Below are positions 1 to 12,179 of a DNA stretch of 64,000 nt, piece by piece; position 1 is the stretch's first letter; each line of letters opens with the position of its first letter. The notes under the pieces are model-generated. The model was not told where the DNA came from, made no database searches, and was given only the letters and a program-made list of their open reading frames with translations. This DNA comes from Quillaja saponaria. Taxonomy: Eukaryota > Streptophyta > Magnoliopsida > Fabales > Quillajaceae. The stretch is from NCBI GenBank assembly GCA_029379385.1, contig CM055612.1, positions 14,446,001 to 14,510,000 of the forward strand. Direction: 5' to 3'. A program made the translations under genes and the position numbers.

Positions 1-69
1 GATGGATGTATCCTTTCAAAAGGTAAGTTTTAAATTCATTCTTATTATAATCTACTTGTACTATATATT

Positions 70-1425
70 TAAATTATTACAATTTTTAATAAGGGCATGC
101 GTAATTTGAAGAAGAAAGTCTACAACAAAGCACATGCTCAGGGCTTAATTATCGAGACTTACATATTTAAAAAGACATCTAATTTATGTAGTCTTTACTT
201 TGAAAGCAACGTGTATACAAAGATGCGAGAAGTAGGCTGAAATGACAATGTTGGTGATGTTGATCCAAATGGCTGAAGCTCTATATTTTATTATCTTGGT
301 AAAAGTATTGGTCGTACTCAGTCTAAATTGCAAGAAGATTACAAATACAATAAAGTGGTAATATTTGTTCTTCTTAACTGTGAAGTGATTAGACCATATG
401 TGAAGTCAGTTTCAAATTGAAGATATCATTAATTTCAACTTGTACTTTTCCAATCACACAACTTATCTTGTCATTTGTGTGTTTATAGTTAATATGATCA
501 ATAATGAGACTAGATAAACCCATATCACCGATCAACAACTTGAGACACTCTATGAGACAAACTTTCCACAATGTTTATGCAACTAGTAAGCATGTCTTCA
601 ATTAAAATTAACATTCCATTTCATTAATAGCGTACTTATATTTACATATTTGATACTTACCTAGGTCTTGAGTGATCTAAGTGTTGATGAGCATGTATGC
701 GATATAACTATGAATCTAAGTTAGTGTATTTACTCTCATGATAAATGTATAGTCAAGGGCTATAGGTTTCATATCAAACTTTATGCAAAAACTTGAAAAA
801 ACATTAAATAGTAGTGTCTGTGTGAATGGAAGCTATTATGATGCATATGAGCACGATTTTTATGGTATGCTTGCTAATGTTATTGAGTTAGAGTATGGGG
901 GTTTAAATAACAAAGTTATTTTGATCAAGATAGTATGATTAAGAATGGACTTAAAGTTGACCTCCAGCATAGTTTAATTAAGATAAATCACTAGTCTAAA
1001 CTTATCTCAGATAAGCCATTTGTTATGGCTTGTTAACCTACATAAGTATTTTATGCAAAATATTCATCTAAAAAGAAAGAAAGGCCTAATTGGTGGGTAA
1101 TATGCAAAGTGAAATAAAAGAATGTTAATTTACCAATGGGTGATGATAACAATAACGATGTAGTGTTCATGGTTTCAAACTTCTTTCAAGATGAAGAAAC
1201 CCTATTTACAAGTTCGATTACCCTTGAAGATGATGACAATATATCCGTTTTGCTTCAAAATAGAAATATAATGGAAATCCAAATGAGATTCTTCAGTAGA
1301 AGAGAAAAAAACGTGTAAGAGTAATTGGTAATAATATGATGAAATCTCTTCAATTCAAGAAGAAGATGAAGATGAAGATGAAGGGGAAAAAGACGAGTTC
1401 ATCAACGACAATGATGAGAATGAGT
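70..1425 (+). pseudogene. CACTA (En/Spm) transposase relic, C-terminal part
   Basis: This is the decayed C-terminal region of a plant CACTA transposase, the part usually annotated DUF4218/DUF4216. Conceptual translation with several stops and frame changes gives recognisable stretches: a segment near 90-230 with an arginine-lysine-rich start and a YF..N.YTKMRE-like run, then near 815-900 the blocks SSVCVNGSYYDAYEHDFYG and LANVIELEYGG, then near 1060-1110 KKKERPNWWVICKVK. These match, in order, the usual layout of that domain. The last readable frame (1136-1318) is followed by an acidic Glu/Asp-rich tail. The left part lies outside the window. At least five in-frame stops make it non-functional. 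The family call rests on recalled domain layout, not a search. Confidence 0.75.
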
Positions 1426-1724
1426 AGTTATTACCTTATACATATATACAAGCAGGTTAATACATAATTCATATATTGCAACAATGTTAATTACGAATAT
1501 TTAACAAATTATTATTCTACATATTATAAATAGCTAACATATCCATATAACTTGTTGTGTTTGAGTGGGTGAGCTAGGGAGAGTTAGAGTACAATCACCA
1601 CCTCTGACACCACCCCCTAAACCATTTGAGGAGTAAATTTTTTTTATTTTAAATTTCTTTAACTTTTAAACTTTATATTTATTTTTGAAAACTTTCAAAA
1701 TTTGGGGAGGAGAGGGCCAAATGA
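1426..1724. other. AT-rich spacer after the CACTA relic
   Basis: No gene is visible. The stretch is AT-rich apart from a short CT/CA-rich patch near 1595-1625. It probably belongs to the same decayed CACTA element, because subterminal-style repeats follow directly. Confidence 0.4.
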
Positions 1725-2246
1725 TAAAGTAGATGTTTGTTTAGGATTCTAAAAGTATCGGTATGATCATGGAGATGAATAAGACCTGTAGTAAAAAAAT
1801 AGAAGAGAATATGGATCAATAATTAGGTTGTTAAGCAAAAACTTTATTTTCTAAGAAAAACCTTAGAAAAATGTGATTCGGTAATAACACAGTTAAGTAG
1901 ACTTATATTCGGGATTCTGAAATTACAATTACGACTGTATGGACAAATAAAACAAGTAGAAAAAAAGAGAATATAATTTGGATCAAAGGTTAGATTGTTA
2001 AGCACAAGTTTCAATTTCAAAGCAAAAAGTTTTAAAAAATGGGGTTTAGGGGCAACATGGTTAAGTAGACATCCGTTTGGGATTTCGAGAGTACTGGAAC
2101 AACCTTGGAGATGAATTAGACGTGTAAGAAAAAAAAAATAGAATTTGGGTTGTTGTTAAGCACGAGTTTCAATTTCAAAGTAAAATGCTTGCAAAATGGG
2201 GTTTAGAAGGTAAAAAGGTCAGGTAGACTTATGTTTAGGATTTCGG
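1725..2246. repeat. Degenerate ~165-bp tandem repeat, three copies and a stub
   Basis: Three diverged copies start near 1725, 1894 and 2062, and a fourth is cut off at about 2219-2246. Each copy runs in the same order: AAGTAGAC or similar, a GGGATT(T/C)-like block, a GATGAAT(A/T)A block, a poly-A patch, AGGTTGTTAAGCA, TTTCAATTTCAAAG and AAATGGGGTTTAG. The spacing is about 157-170 bp. They sit just past the CACTA transposase relic, where subterminal repeats of such elements are found, so they may be the subterminal repeat of that element. This is inference. Confidence 0.7.
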
Positions 2247-2897
2247 TGTTAGGAAATTTAGACTCATGCATCACATGCATATGTAGCAGAATTAAAATTT
2301 TTCCTAACCAAAAACCTATATATTAGGAAAGCAAAAGATTAAAACTAGCTTCTTGAAGCTTTCCTCATGCAACTAGTTTGATTATTTAGCAGGGATACTT
2401 GTAGTTTCTCCACAAATTGTCAAAATGATTCTCCTAATCAAGCACAAAGTATGATTAATGTTTAGCAAGCTATTAAAATGAATAAGCCTTTAATGAAATA
2501 GTTCACAGATGATTTAAAGCCTTTACCTTTATTAAAAAGGATTTGAAGGAATCGATTCACCCTTAGGATACGTACTAGCTTCACTCGGTTGAATCACTAA
2601 TGGAGGATTGTTCTTGAAGCAAAAACACTTTTGCTTTAACAAAAAAAGTCACAGCTAAGGGAGGAGATTTTCAAAAACTCTTCTTGCTTATAATCTCTCA
2701 CATGACTGTATGTCACTTGTAATCACCTTATGGCCGAAATCTCTTTTAACTTCTACATGTATAAGGGCGGCTAATACTTAAGGAGTTATAGTCCTTCCTT
2801 GCTTAGAATTTTATTAAACCTAAAGCCTAAGGCTTAAGATACAAGCTCCTTTAGTAATCCATAATTCTATTATGATTACTTCTAGACCTTTAGACTC

Positions 2898-3951
2898 CCA
2901 ACTCAACTAAGTCTTAAAATCCCAAACTAGTTAGGGTTGGCTATATGAATCATTTTCCTCCATTCGCATCGATCCAAGACAACATTTTCATTAATTCCTA
3001 GCACAGCCATATCTTTCTCGATGAGTACCCCTCCTGTAAGTTTCGGTCTCCCCTTTCCTCGTCTAACACCTAGCACCTGGACCAAGTCACCTTGCTTAAC
3101 TACTGCGTCCATTGGCCGACGTTGGATGTGTCCAAACCAACGTAGACGATTCTCCCTCATTTTCTCCTCAATAGGAGCTACTTCCACCTTTTTACGAATC
3201 TCCTCATTCCTTATTCTATCCTTTCTTGTATGTCTTGTCATCCATCTCAACATTCTCATTTCGGCTACTCCCATCTTATGCGAATGTTGCTTCTTAACTG
3301 CCCAACATTCGGTACCATACAGCATAACTGGTCTCACTGCCGACTTATAAAATTTCCCTTTCAATCTATTCGGGATTTTAGGATCACATAAAACTCCCGA
3401 AGCACTCCGCCACTTCACCCACCCTGCCTTAATCCTATGGTTTACATCATGCTCAATTGCACTATCTTTTTGTATAAATGACCCTAAATACTTAAACACA
3501 TCCTTTGAAGGGATTGTCTGACCGTCTAAAATTATATCATTCGGGCCTCTTTTAGTTTCACTGAAATTGCACTCCATATATTCAGTTTTTTTCTAACTCA
3601 ATCTAAGGCCTTTAGATTCTAACGCGTTCCTCCACATTCCTAGTTTAGAATTTAAACCTTCCTTAGTTTCGTCTACAAGCACGATATCATCGACAAACAA
3701 CATGCACCATGGAGCCCTATCTTGAATATTATAAGTAAGTTCATCCATGACTAAAGCAAATAGGTAAGGATTTAAGGATGAACCTTGGTGAACATCTATC
3801 ATGATCGAGAATTCTTCATTCATACCATCTACGGTCTGCACCCTAGTCATTACTCCCTCATACATATATTTAATAACTTCTACATATTTAGTTGAGACCT
3901 TTTTCTTCTTGAGTACCCACCACAAGACTTGTCTTGGCACTTTATCATACG
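2898..3951 (-). mobile_element. 5'-truncated RTE-type LINE with 19-bp target duplication
   Basis: A non-LTR retrotransposon of the plant RTE type sits on the minus strand. It is bounded by a perfect 19-nt direct repeat, CTTCTAGACCTTTAGACTC, at 2879-2897 and 3952-3970. Target duplications of this length are typical of LINE insertion. Only the C-terminal half of the reverse transcriptase remains, as expected from 5' truncation. The 3' tail (minus strand) ends in a TTGAGTTGG-like run, where RTE elements usually carry short TTG-type repeats. It lies inside repeat family A. Confidence 0.88.
2927..3951 (-). pseudogene. RTE reverse transcriptase fragment
   Basis: Two minus-strand frames continue one another: 3951-3593 (frame open from 3988) and 3577-2927, separated by a stop and shift near 3580-3592. 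The first has a [10 protein letters not shown] block (after DL/AYD), [19 protein letters not shown], and the catalytic box as FVDD in [15 protein letters not shown], where the family usually has FADD. The second has the thumb and tail region, including LKGKFYKSAVRPVMLYGTEC, MRMLRWM and RLRWFGHIQRRP, which are hallmark segments of plant RTE RTs. The two acidic residues of the box are intact, but truncation and the frame break make it dead. Confidence 0.9.
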
Positions 3952-4220
3952 CTTCTAGACCTTTAGACTCTAAGTGTCCTAAATCCAATTAGTATTCCAA
4001 ATCCAATTAAGAATACCATTAGACTTTTCTTTGAATTTCAAGAAAACAAGTCTTGCCATAGATGTATAGGTAACAATTATCTTTTTACCTTTATGTGCTT
4101 GGAAACTAACTATTAATTCCAAGACTCTATTAATCCTTCAAGGTTCTTAAACCTAAGTCAATTAAATTGTGTAACCCATTAGGTTTTGTCATATGTTAGC
4201 AATCATGTAATTGGATACTT

Positions 4221-5458
4221 GTTGTCAATTTTACTAATAGAAGTGCATATATCATTAACAAGTAATAAAGAGATAGTGTAGAGATCGTTCTCACGAGGAA
4301 TTGTAACTAATATCTAGCTAAGTAATAAAATTAACACAATCCTAATTTTAGTCAAACAAACAAATTATGGATAAAATGCTTAATTTAAACTAAACCTAAC
4401 TAATGAAAAATTAAACTAGAGAATTCAATGGATAAAAGTTTAGAATTACAATTTCCCTCAACACTTCACTTGACTTACTATTATCTTATTATGCTTAGAA
4501 ATGATATCGAATTATTAACATAGGGTTCTAATTCAATTATAAGCATATTTTCATATCTTATAAATATATATCTCATTTAACTAATTCACTATATTTATAT
4601 GATAATTAAGTTAAGTAAGACTCATTAAGATTAGACCTAAATTAGCTACATAGGACATATAGGTATATTCCTATCCTATATACAAATCAAATTCAACAAC
4701 ATGTGTATGAATTCAATCTTGTGTTATTTCAATCAAGGCTAACACTAAACTCTATTTTATAAGTTTGTTTAGGCTACCACAACAATCTAATTGATAGTTA
4801 ATCAACTAGAAGCATTAAGCATGGAGTAGGTTACCACAACAATCTAATTGATATTTAATCAACTAGAAGCATTAAGCATGGAGTGAAATAAATCATATAC
4901 AAAACCGTAAGCAATCAATAAATAATAAAAACCATCAAGCTACATGTTGAATTCAACCGTAATTCTAAAGAATAAATTAGTTCATACTACCTAGTGTAGA
5001 CATAAACTCAAATAAAATCACCATAAAATAAAATATAAATAAAATAAAGAATCTTCAACCATCCTAGTTTCTTCTGTCTTCTTGCACCTTTGATGGCTTC
5101 TTTTATCTCCACAAAGAGTCAGTTTAATCTTCAAGCTATTCCCTCTTTTATAGACTTTAAAACCCTTAATTTGAGTTTAACTTGGCATAGGAATCCTAAT
5201 TCTCTTCCAAATTGACTTCCCATAGGCTCCTTCTTACATTAAACCTTTAAAATACACAAACTAAGTTAACCATGAATAGAACTCTTATAAAACACATAAA
5301 TCCTAACCAAAATTGACTAGGATTCGACATCCTAATACAATAAGGACTCAACTAGGAATTAATTAAAAACTGATAAAAAAACTAACTAAAACTCTAGAAC
5401 ATAGCTAAAATACAAAAGTAAAAAAATGTGAAATAACTTTATTTTACATAGTTATTAG
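4221..5458 (-). mobile_element. Solo LTR of the Athila-like family
   Basis: About 1.24 kb with no coding. It shares long blocks with the LTR at 41.76-43.15 kb, including CACGAGGAATTGT, the block starting TCTAGCTAAGTA, CCTCAACACTTCACTTGA, a GGTATATTCCTATCCTATAT run and AAACTCTAGAACATAGCTAA. It ends in a TTATTTTACATAGTTATTA run matching the LTR end at about 9350. It is flanked by TACTT at 4216-4220 and 5459-5463, a 5-bp target duplication. The related repeat at 53.35 kb reads AATACTTCCTA without the insertion. No internal region is present, so this is a solo LTR left by LTR-LTR recombination. The terminal TG/CA dinucleotides are decayed. Confidence 0.82.
4770..4883. repeat. 57-bp tandem duplication inside the solo LTR
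   Basis: Two adjacent 57-bp copies (4770-4826 and 4827-4883) differ at only a few positions. Each starts TAGG(C/T)TACCACAACAATC and ends GCATTAAGCATGGAG. The homologous LTR at 42.29 kb has one copy, so the duplication is specific to this LTR. Confidence 0.92.
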
Positions 5459-5671
5459 TACTTCCTAGGAAGTACAGTTAAATTAAAATACTTTAAATTT
5501 AACTTTGGTTTTACTAAACCAACCAACTTACATTCATAGGTTAAGATGAAATCTATCAATATATCATGACCACCCAAGTATAAGCAAAGTTAAGATCATT
5601 AATCAAACCTTTCAGTACTTGGTTATTGTGTAATTCAATCATTTCATCAAACATATCCTCAGATAAACAAA

Positions 5672-8600
5672 GTTTACTTCCTAAGCTAAGTATCAATATT
5701 ATGCAGCCTAATTCTAATCAAGCTAATGCAAATTCAGAAGTTATCTAGCAACTTATAAAAAGATTATAACTAACACCTAGGTTCATGATATCCCTCACAC
5801 TACACCGAATTAACTTTAACTTAATTTAATTCATGCATTAGTTTAAATGTTAACCCAGATTTCTTAATCGATTACTAACATATTCCTATGTATAGCAATT
5901 ATATATTTCTCTTGGAGGTGTTTGTTTCGGGTTATAAGAAATACCCTCGTGGCATATGTTGCATGAGTAATGTAATTCCAGGCAAATATTTTCCAGAAGC
6001 ATTATCTGTGTTTGTTTATGTCATTTTTTATCTAGGAGATAAAAATAGTTTATAATCCCATGTTTGGTTAAAAAAACATATTACTTGGAAAAATGAACAT
6101 TTTGACATAAAATACCTCTTGATGAAATTAAATAATGCATACAATCAAATATTAAACAATACCTACCGGACTAAATATCCTATACCTATATAAAATTAAA
6201 TGTTGCATACAATTCTGTAGAGGAAAAAATATAAACTATAAAATATATATCATTCTAGCAAATTAAAAAAAAAAAAAACAAGATAGTTTTCCAAATGCTA
6301 TAACCTATTACAAAGCTATGCTAGAAATAACACAAGAATTCATCAAAAAGGAGTTCCTATATCTTTTATAAACAATTGCAACCTCAAAATTAGTGAACCA
6401 AAGTACTTTTAATTCGGAAATACCTTAGAAATGTGAATATTTTCTAGATTTTAACTTCAGCAACTTCCACAAGTCACAAGATAATCTAATTACCTTTTTC
6501 GGCAAGAGGAAGACATTGTGTCCATCTCAAAAATTTCAAAACTAGTCTTTAGCTCTTCAACAAACTGTCACAGTTTAATTCTTATTTCTAACTGAGAATT
6601 TATACTTCAAATAAAAGAACTAGTTTTCAAACTAAGAACTAATTTTCCAAGTGCACATTAGATTTGTCTAGTTCCTCCTAACAAAATATTTTTATACCAA
6701 CTAATAATTCAAACAAAGAACTAGTTTCCCAAGTGCACATTCTTATACCAAATCAATCCATATTAATAGAAACCACATGCAGCATATGCTATTAATAAAA
6801 ACCACAAATCTTATGCTACCAATAGAAACACTTGTCCAACATAGTTTGTTCAAACATATGCTACCACAGACTAGTTTGTCCAACCTTATGCAACATATCA
6901 AAAGAAGCACATGATATTAATATAAACCACAAATCACATTCTATTGATAGAAACACATGCCCAATATATCATATACATCGCATGTCCATAATATCATATA
7001 CAGATATGCTACAAATAGAAAACCATAAATAACACTACTGCCTATTTTTTAAACAACATGCACATTATAAAAAACTAGTTGATCTCATTAAAAACAATAC
7101 TTCTTATCACAAAGTTAGACCACAAAAAACTATTGGGAAACTAGTGGTGCAAAGCAATCAAGGATTTTTTGTTATGTATGCCTAAAATTCATAAATGTAA
7201 GTACCTATAATTTTAATTAAAACCTTCACAATTAACTAGCGAAAGTAAACTATCTTAAAGCCAAGAAAAAGTATCTTATTTCTTCAATTCCAATAACAAC
7301 AGAGAAAGTAAAGATACCAAGAAAAAGTTAAAGCCATACTTCAAAATCAATTCAGACTTTTTCCTCTTTTCTCTTATTTAATTTTCAGTGAAACTTCAAT
7401 TTCCTAATCTTGACGAATTGCTAACCATTGAAAAACCAGCAGATTCATTAATGGCATATTACAATAATAATTTAAAAAAGAAAAAGATGAAAAATAAATT
7501 TCCCCTCCTCTGTGGCATATTGCAATAATAATTCAAAAAAAATAAAAGACAAAAATAGGTTGCAAAGGAACAGGCCACAGGAGAAAGGAAACCAATTACA
7601 TCTAATGAAACAGAGAGACATAAGAAGCATTCAACTACGAACCTCCATAAACTTGAACTATTTTCCACCAACTTTATTTATTTATTTTTTTTTTTTGTGC
7701 ACAATTACTCTAATAATCAAAATCTTAGATTCCCAATTTTAGAAAACTCTATAATCCTAATTTCATAAAACCCTAAAATTTCAATTTTGAAAAATCTTAG
7801 AATCCTAATAAAAGAAAACCCTAACTCAAACACATAGATTGAGTACTAGTTTCACATACATGAAAGGGGTGATTCAGTAACTTACCTGATTTAAGCCTAA
7901 AACTGACAACAAAGACGAATTCCTCTCATAGCTTTGCGAATACCAATGGAAAATATCACTTTTAGGGTTCTCTGCAGATGCAAGAACAACCTTAAAGCAC
8001 AAATGGATGCCTTATCTCTTTTACTATCAGCTGGGTTTGGGATTAAGTTGAAGAAGAATATGAAGGTGAAGAATGGAAAAGCAAAGACTATTGGGACTTC
8101 ATTTGGATAATCTGGCACTATAGCTTTAAGGGTAGGAAAAATGGTCATTTTACTTACCATTTTTTCCTCCTGTGTGGGAATAAAATATAGGCACTTATTA
8201 TGAAAAGTATAACATTCCCGTGTTCTTGGGAGAAAATAGCCAAATTTATACCTATGGAAAATATTTTCTCCTGGTAAAAATTTTAACTCTTAAAACAAAC
8301 ATCAGCCTAATATATTCTAGACTACGTTTTCCAGGGTCAAAAATTTAATACCCTAAACAAACTCCTCTTTAGTCTAATTCCTTATATTCCTATGAGCATT
8401 ATCCTGAGACAAGCTTATTAAGAGTCAATCTTTTTGGTTACTTATGGTTAAAGAGTATATTCCTATCTCTTCAACAAATTGAATTATCCAAATTAGATGA
8501 ATAATCCAAACACAAGTCATATTGCCTAAGACTAGTCCCTAAATTGACTTTTTCTAGTCAATCCCTAAATTTCTAATCAATCTAACTGGTGATCAATCAA

Positions 8601-9352
8601 ATATTGAAACTAAACATGCATTAAATTAAAACTAAAATCACATCGATTATATATGAGTTCAATCGCTACCCTATAATATGACTACTCCATACTAATTACA
8701 AAAAACACAAATATATAAAACATAGCCATTACAAGTAAATAGAAAATAATAAGAACGGAGTAGAAGACTAGAAGTTGTCATGGCTCCAGGTCTTCTCTAG
8801 CTCTTTAGGTACTCTCTATCACGAGCTCTGGCATATCTTCAGACTTCAACCTTCACCTTAATTTATAGACCTTTTAATCCTAGTTCAATTAACTAGGATT
8901 CCTCTAAAGCATGTAGTGATGCTTCGGTGTGGCCTTAAAAGCATGTAGCGATGCTGCGACATGATGCTCTCTGCTTGATTGTGCAATTTTCAGTTTTACC
9001 TATGCCGCAGCTCAATCTTGGTCATGCTACGGTGCAGGTTTCTGCCTTATCTGTCAATTTTCCTTTATCACACTGCTACACGAGCTTCCTTGGCACTGTG
9101 ACATTGCCTTCAATACTTCTCCCTTTTTTGTATAAAACTAGGACACTGCAAAGATATCTAAAACATATTAAACAACAAAAACATAAACTATTCTTAATCA
9201 TATTAAAAACCCAAAAAACTCCTAAACAACCTAAAATAACTAAAACACTTAATTTGACTAACATTCTAACTCTAAACCATAGGATTTAGCATGAAATATG
9301 AATTTAAAATGTAGTGAAATAACTCTATTTTACAGAGTTACCACACCCACAA
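5672..9352 (-). repeat. 3' LTR of the Athila-like element, split in two
   Basis: The LTR lies in two pieces, 5672-5913 and 8368-9352. Both match the 5' LTR copy, where they are contiguous (about 20601-20994). Shared blocks include GCTAAGTATCAATATTATGC, the block ending TAACACCTAGGTTCA, then, across the break, GTCTAATTCCTTATATTCC and the block ending GGTTACTTATGGTTAAAGAG. About 70 bp at the left end (20529-20600 in the other copy) are missing here. The inner boundary near 9352 is set by TTACCACA followed by the purine-rich strand of CCCACAAACTTAG, the usual LTR/polypurine junction of this family. Confidence 0.8.
5914..8367. mobile_element. 2.45-kb TIR DNA transposon, no transposase seen
   Basis: The insertion has imperfect terminal inverted repeats. 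The left end reads GGAGGTGTTTGTTTCGGGT, and the right end reads AGGAGTTTGTTTAGGGT on the other strand. The intact LTR copy at 20.84 kb gives the empty site: TTTCCC(TT)AGTCTAATTCC is continuous there. The duplicated target looks like 3 bp (TTG on the left, TTA on the right), which would suit PIF/Harbinger, but it is imperfect. Subterminal GTTTGTTT motifs recur near both ends. The interior is AT-rich. The longest frame (8160-7897, minus, 87 residues) resembles nothing I know. It is probably a non-autonomous element; the superfamily is uncertain. Confidence 0.68.
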
Positions 9353-10720
9353 ACTTAGTATTTTGCTAGTCCCAAGCAAAAAGAAAGAAAACAAAAAAAC
9401 GAGAATAACTATTAACTTATCAATGATGAACTAATTATTCACCTAAAAACCTCAAATTTTATGACAAAGTCTTAACTCAAGACAAAACACAAGTATAATT
9501 TTAAATTTCTCATGTTTGAGGAAACTTCATGTGTGTGTATGTAAGGCATTTTCACCAAAGTTTATAACTTCAAAGATATTTCCAAAATAACTCAAAGACC
9601 AGTCTTAACCCTTAGAACTGCGCCTTTCCTTCATCTCTCCACTAATGTAGTCTAACACTTAGTCAAAAATCAATAGGTCTTTCATTTAGCTTGTAATATA
9701 AGGCTAGGGTAAAGGTTAGATGAAATGAAATGAAATTTTTTTAGGCTTAATTACCCTAAGAAAAAATTCTTTGCTTTTTCACCTTTTCTTTGGTAAGGTG
9801 CCAACTCCCACTCACTCGAGTTTTAAATGTTTTGTCATTTTTTTTATCACCCGATTTTTTTCTTCTTATGTGGGCCTCGATGTTTCCCACTTCTTCTTTT
9901 TTTTCCCCTACCAAACCTTTGGTTTATAGACGACTTCTCAAGGAATTTTCACATACTTCCCTCAAACTTACATTTTATAAAATGGGGAAGATAACAATTT
10001 CTAATCTTCCTTGCTTTGTACTCTTCCTTACGGACTTGCTTTTAAGCTCATCCCTTTTTATAACTCAATGTACTGCATATTCAATGTGCTCAAAGTAATA
10101 GGATACAAATGGGTCTTACCAAAAAAGAATTGTTTAACTTATTCATGTGCTAGAAAGAATAGGCTTTCGGGTTAAAATTGGGTTTCTAAGGATATATAAA
10201 AAATAGGGGTGGATATAACAAAGGCTTTATCGGTCCAAAAATAGTCTAAATCATATTCTCAACTAAGTCTCGCCTAGGATTTCACCTTAAAAGGAATTCA
10301 CACTAGTTCAAAGGGTCAAAAAAGGTTTAAGGGTTATAAAGAAAAAACATTTAAAAACATCAATCTTAAGTGAAAATATGAGATATTTTCCCTACTTATA
10401 ACAAATTCAAAAAAAATTCTTGCATTATTATCAAAAATAAAAATCAATGCATAATAAGGTAATATCAAGGGAATAGGGGAACATTTGAACATCATTAAAA
10501 AAATTAAATCACAATTCTATTTAGAACAATATGAGAAGGGAAACATATTACATCCTAGATATCATGTCTAAACAAATTACAAATAAATGGGGATAACAAA
10601 TTACATACAAAATAAGTAATGCATAACTAAAAGTTACACCACCAAACCTAAACTAAACAATGACCTAATGTTTAACAAAAATTAAGAAAGAAAAGAAAAA
10701 CAAAAGGATAAAAATAATTC
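9353..10720 (-). other. Athila-like 3' non-coding region
   Basis: There is no convincing coding sequence. The minus strand begins, next to the LTR, with the polypurine-like strand of CCCACAAACTTAG. The next ~200 bp resembles 43150-43460, which is the same part of another family member (shared TTTTGCTAGTCC, A-rich runs and CATGTGTGT). The rest is T/A-rich. It separates the extra ORF from the 3' LTR. Confidence 0.6.
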
Positions 10721-12060
10721 CCCACATTCGTCGATGTCATCCTCAGGACGAGAAAAGGGAGCTGGGGGCTCAGGGCAAGGCTGGAAGGTAATGGGATCCC
10801 ATCCTCCTTGTTGCAACATCATTCGCAACAACTTATTGTTCAGATGATTGATAGTATGGTTGTGCTTCTAATACTCTGCGCACTGCACCTCCAAGCAAGA
10901 GATAAGCTAGGCCATGGTGAGTTGTTGGGCACTAGTCGTTGCTGGATAGGCTAGAGTTGCTAGGTCACCCACTCCTCGAAGTTCCTATGCTTATATTTCT
11001 TCATCAGGTTATCACTACAAGAAAAAGTGCTAGTAGCAATGGAATCATAAACAAACATATTTGGTTGCTAAATTTTATAATTTTGCAACTGTTTTAGTAA
11101 CCAAAATTATTTCAGTTGCTAAATTTTATAAAAATCAAAATTTTGTAACTACATTGATCACTAATCTGTTACAAATTAATTAAATTTTTTGAGAAAAAAA
11201 TATGCAACTTTAGCAACCATAAAATTTATTAGCAACCGATATTTCGATTACTAATTATTAAAAAATAAATTTAATTAAAATAATAATATTTTTTAATTTT
11301 TATTTGGAAAAAAATATTAGCAATTGCTATCTAAGTTCTAATTTTTCCTTTTTAACTTATCCTCCTCGTAGCCTTTTCTCTTTTCCTTTCGAGCTCCGAT
11401 CGATCTACCATCTAATTTTGTATTCAGACTAAGATGAAGATGAATGAGTTGAATATTAAGGCTATGGTGAGTTATGCTAAATTCTTCACCATGAAACATT
11501 AGATCACCCTCCTCTCTGTCGTCAAAACACAATTTAGTCGAGTCGAAGAATTTAGGTTAGTCCGCCAATTCCAATCTTTTAGAATTTGTTAAAGCCTAAA
11601 TGTATTTCCTTTTATTTCGAATGGATTATATGAAACTGAAGCTTCGTTTGATTTTCGATCTTGTATTTCACGTCGGTTAAGGTGTTACTGACACCATATC
11701 CTAAAATTTGTATTAAGGACTTATTTCACTGCTTTTTCACTTCTAAGAGAAAAGGGATACCTACCTATACAAGGTTAGTTTCATTTTTTTCTCATTTGAT
11801 ATATTGGATTTTAGTGTTATATATTTTCCTAATAATAGAAGATAGTGGTGGTTTAAGATTTATAGGTAAATTAGATAACTGCAGGACAAGTCAATGGACA
11901 ATTTCATCAATTTTCTTTCTCTGTTTTTTTTTTTTTTTTTTTTTAAATAACCTAAAACCATAGAAACAGATAATGTATTAATTTTTTCTCAGATCTTCTT
12001 GTTACTTATATGATTGTTTCTCGACCCTTTCTGGTAGAAATATTTGCACAATGCTTCAAA

Positions 12061-12179
12061 TTTAGAGTTCTTGTTTATCTCAATTTCTTTTACTTTCTCT
12101 TGGATTTTGGAAATATTACTTGCTGGCTCTTTAGAGTTCTTATTTATCTCAATTTCTTTTATTTTCGCTTGGATTTTGG
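12061..12179. repeat. 50-bp direct repeat, 69-bp period
   Basis: Two near-identical 50-bp copies lie at 12061-12110 and 12130-12179, both starting TTTAGAGTTCTT and ending TTGGATTTTGG. They differ at about three positions, so the duplication is fairly young. It lies in the unrecognised part of the CACTA-ended insertion. Confidence 0.88.

Larger units (their letters stand above)
2247..5671. mobile_element. LTR-like repeat (family A) carrying two nested insertions
   Basis: The sequence starts with TGTTAGGAAATT, a typical copia LTR start, and shows no coding capacity of its own. Its later part (about 2845-5640, ignoring the insertions) matches the repeat at 53091-53590 in the same order. Shared blocks include the run around TAATTCTATTATGATTAC, the block ending GAAAACAAGTCTTGC, TAACTATTAATTCCA, TACTTCCTA(A/G)GAAGTA and the block ending GTGTAATTCAATCATTT. 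The copy here is interrupted by an RTE LINE (2898-3951) and an Athila-type solo LTR (4221-5458). The right boundary is approximate, set where the next element's LTR begins. Calling it a copia LTR is inference from the first bases and the layout. Confidence 0.6.

Noticed and set aside
9790..10098. Plus-strand 102-residue hydrophobic frame
   Set aside because: T-rich non-coding part of the Athila element; no family resemblance, and composition alone explains it.
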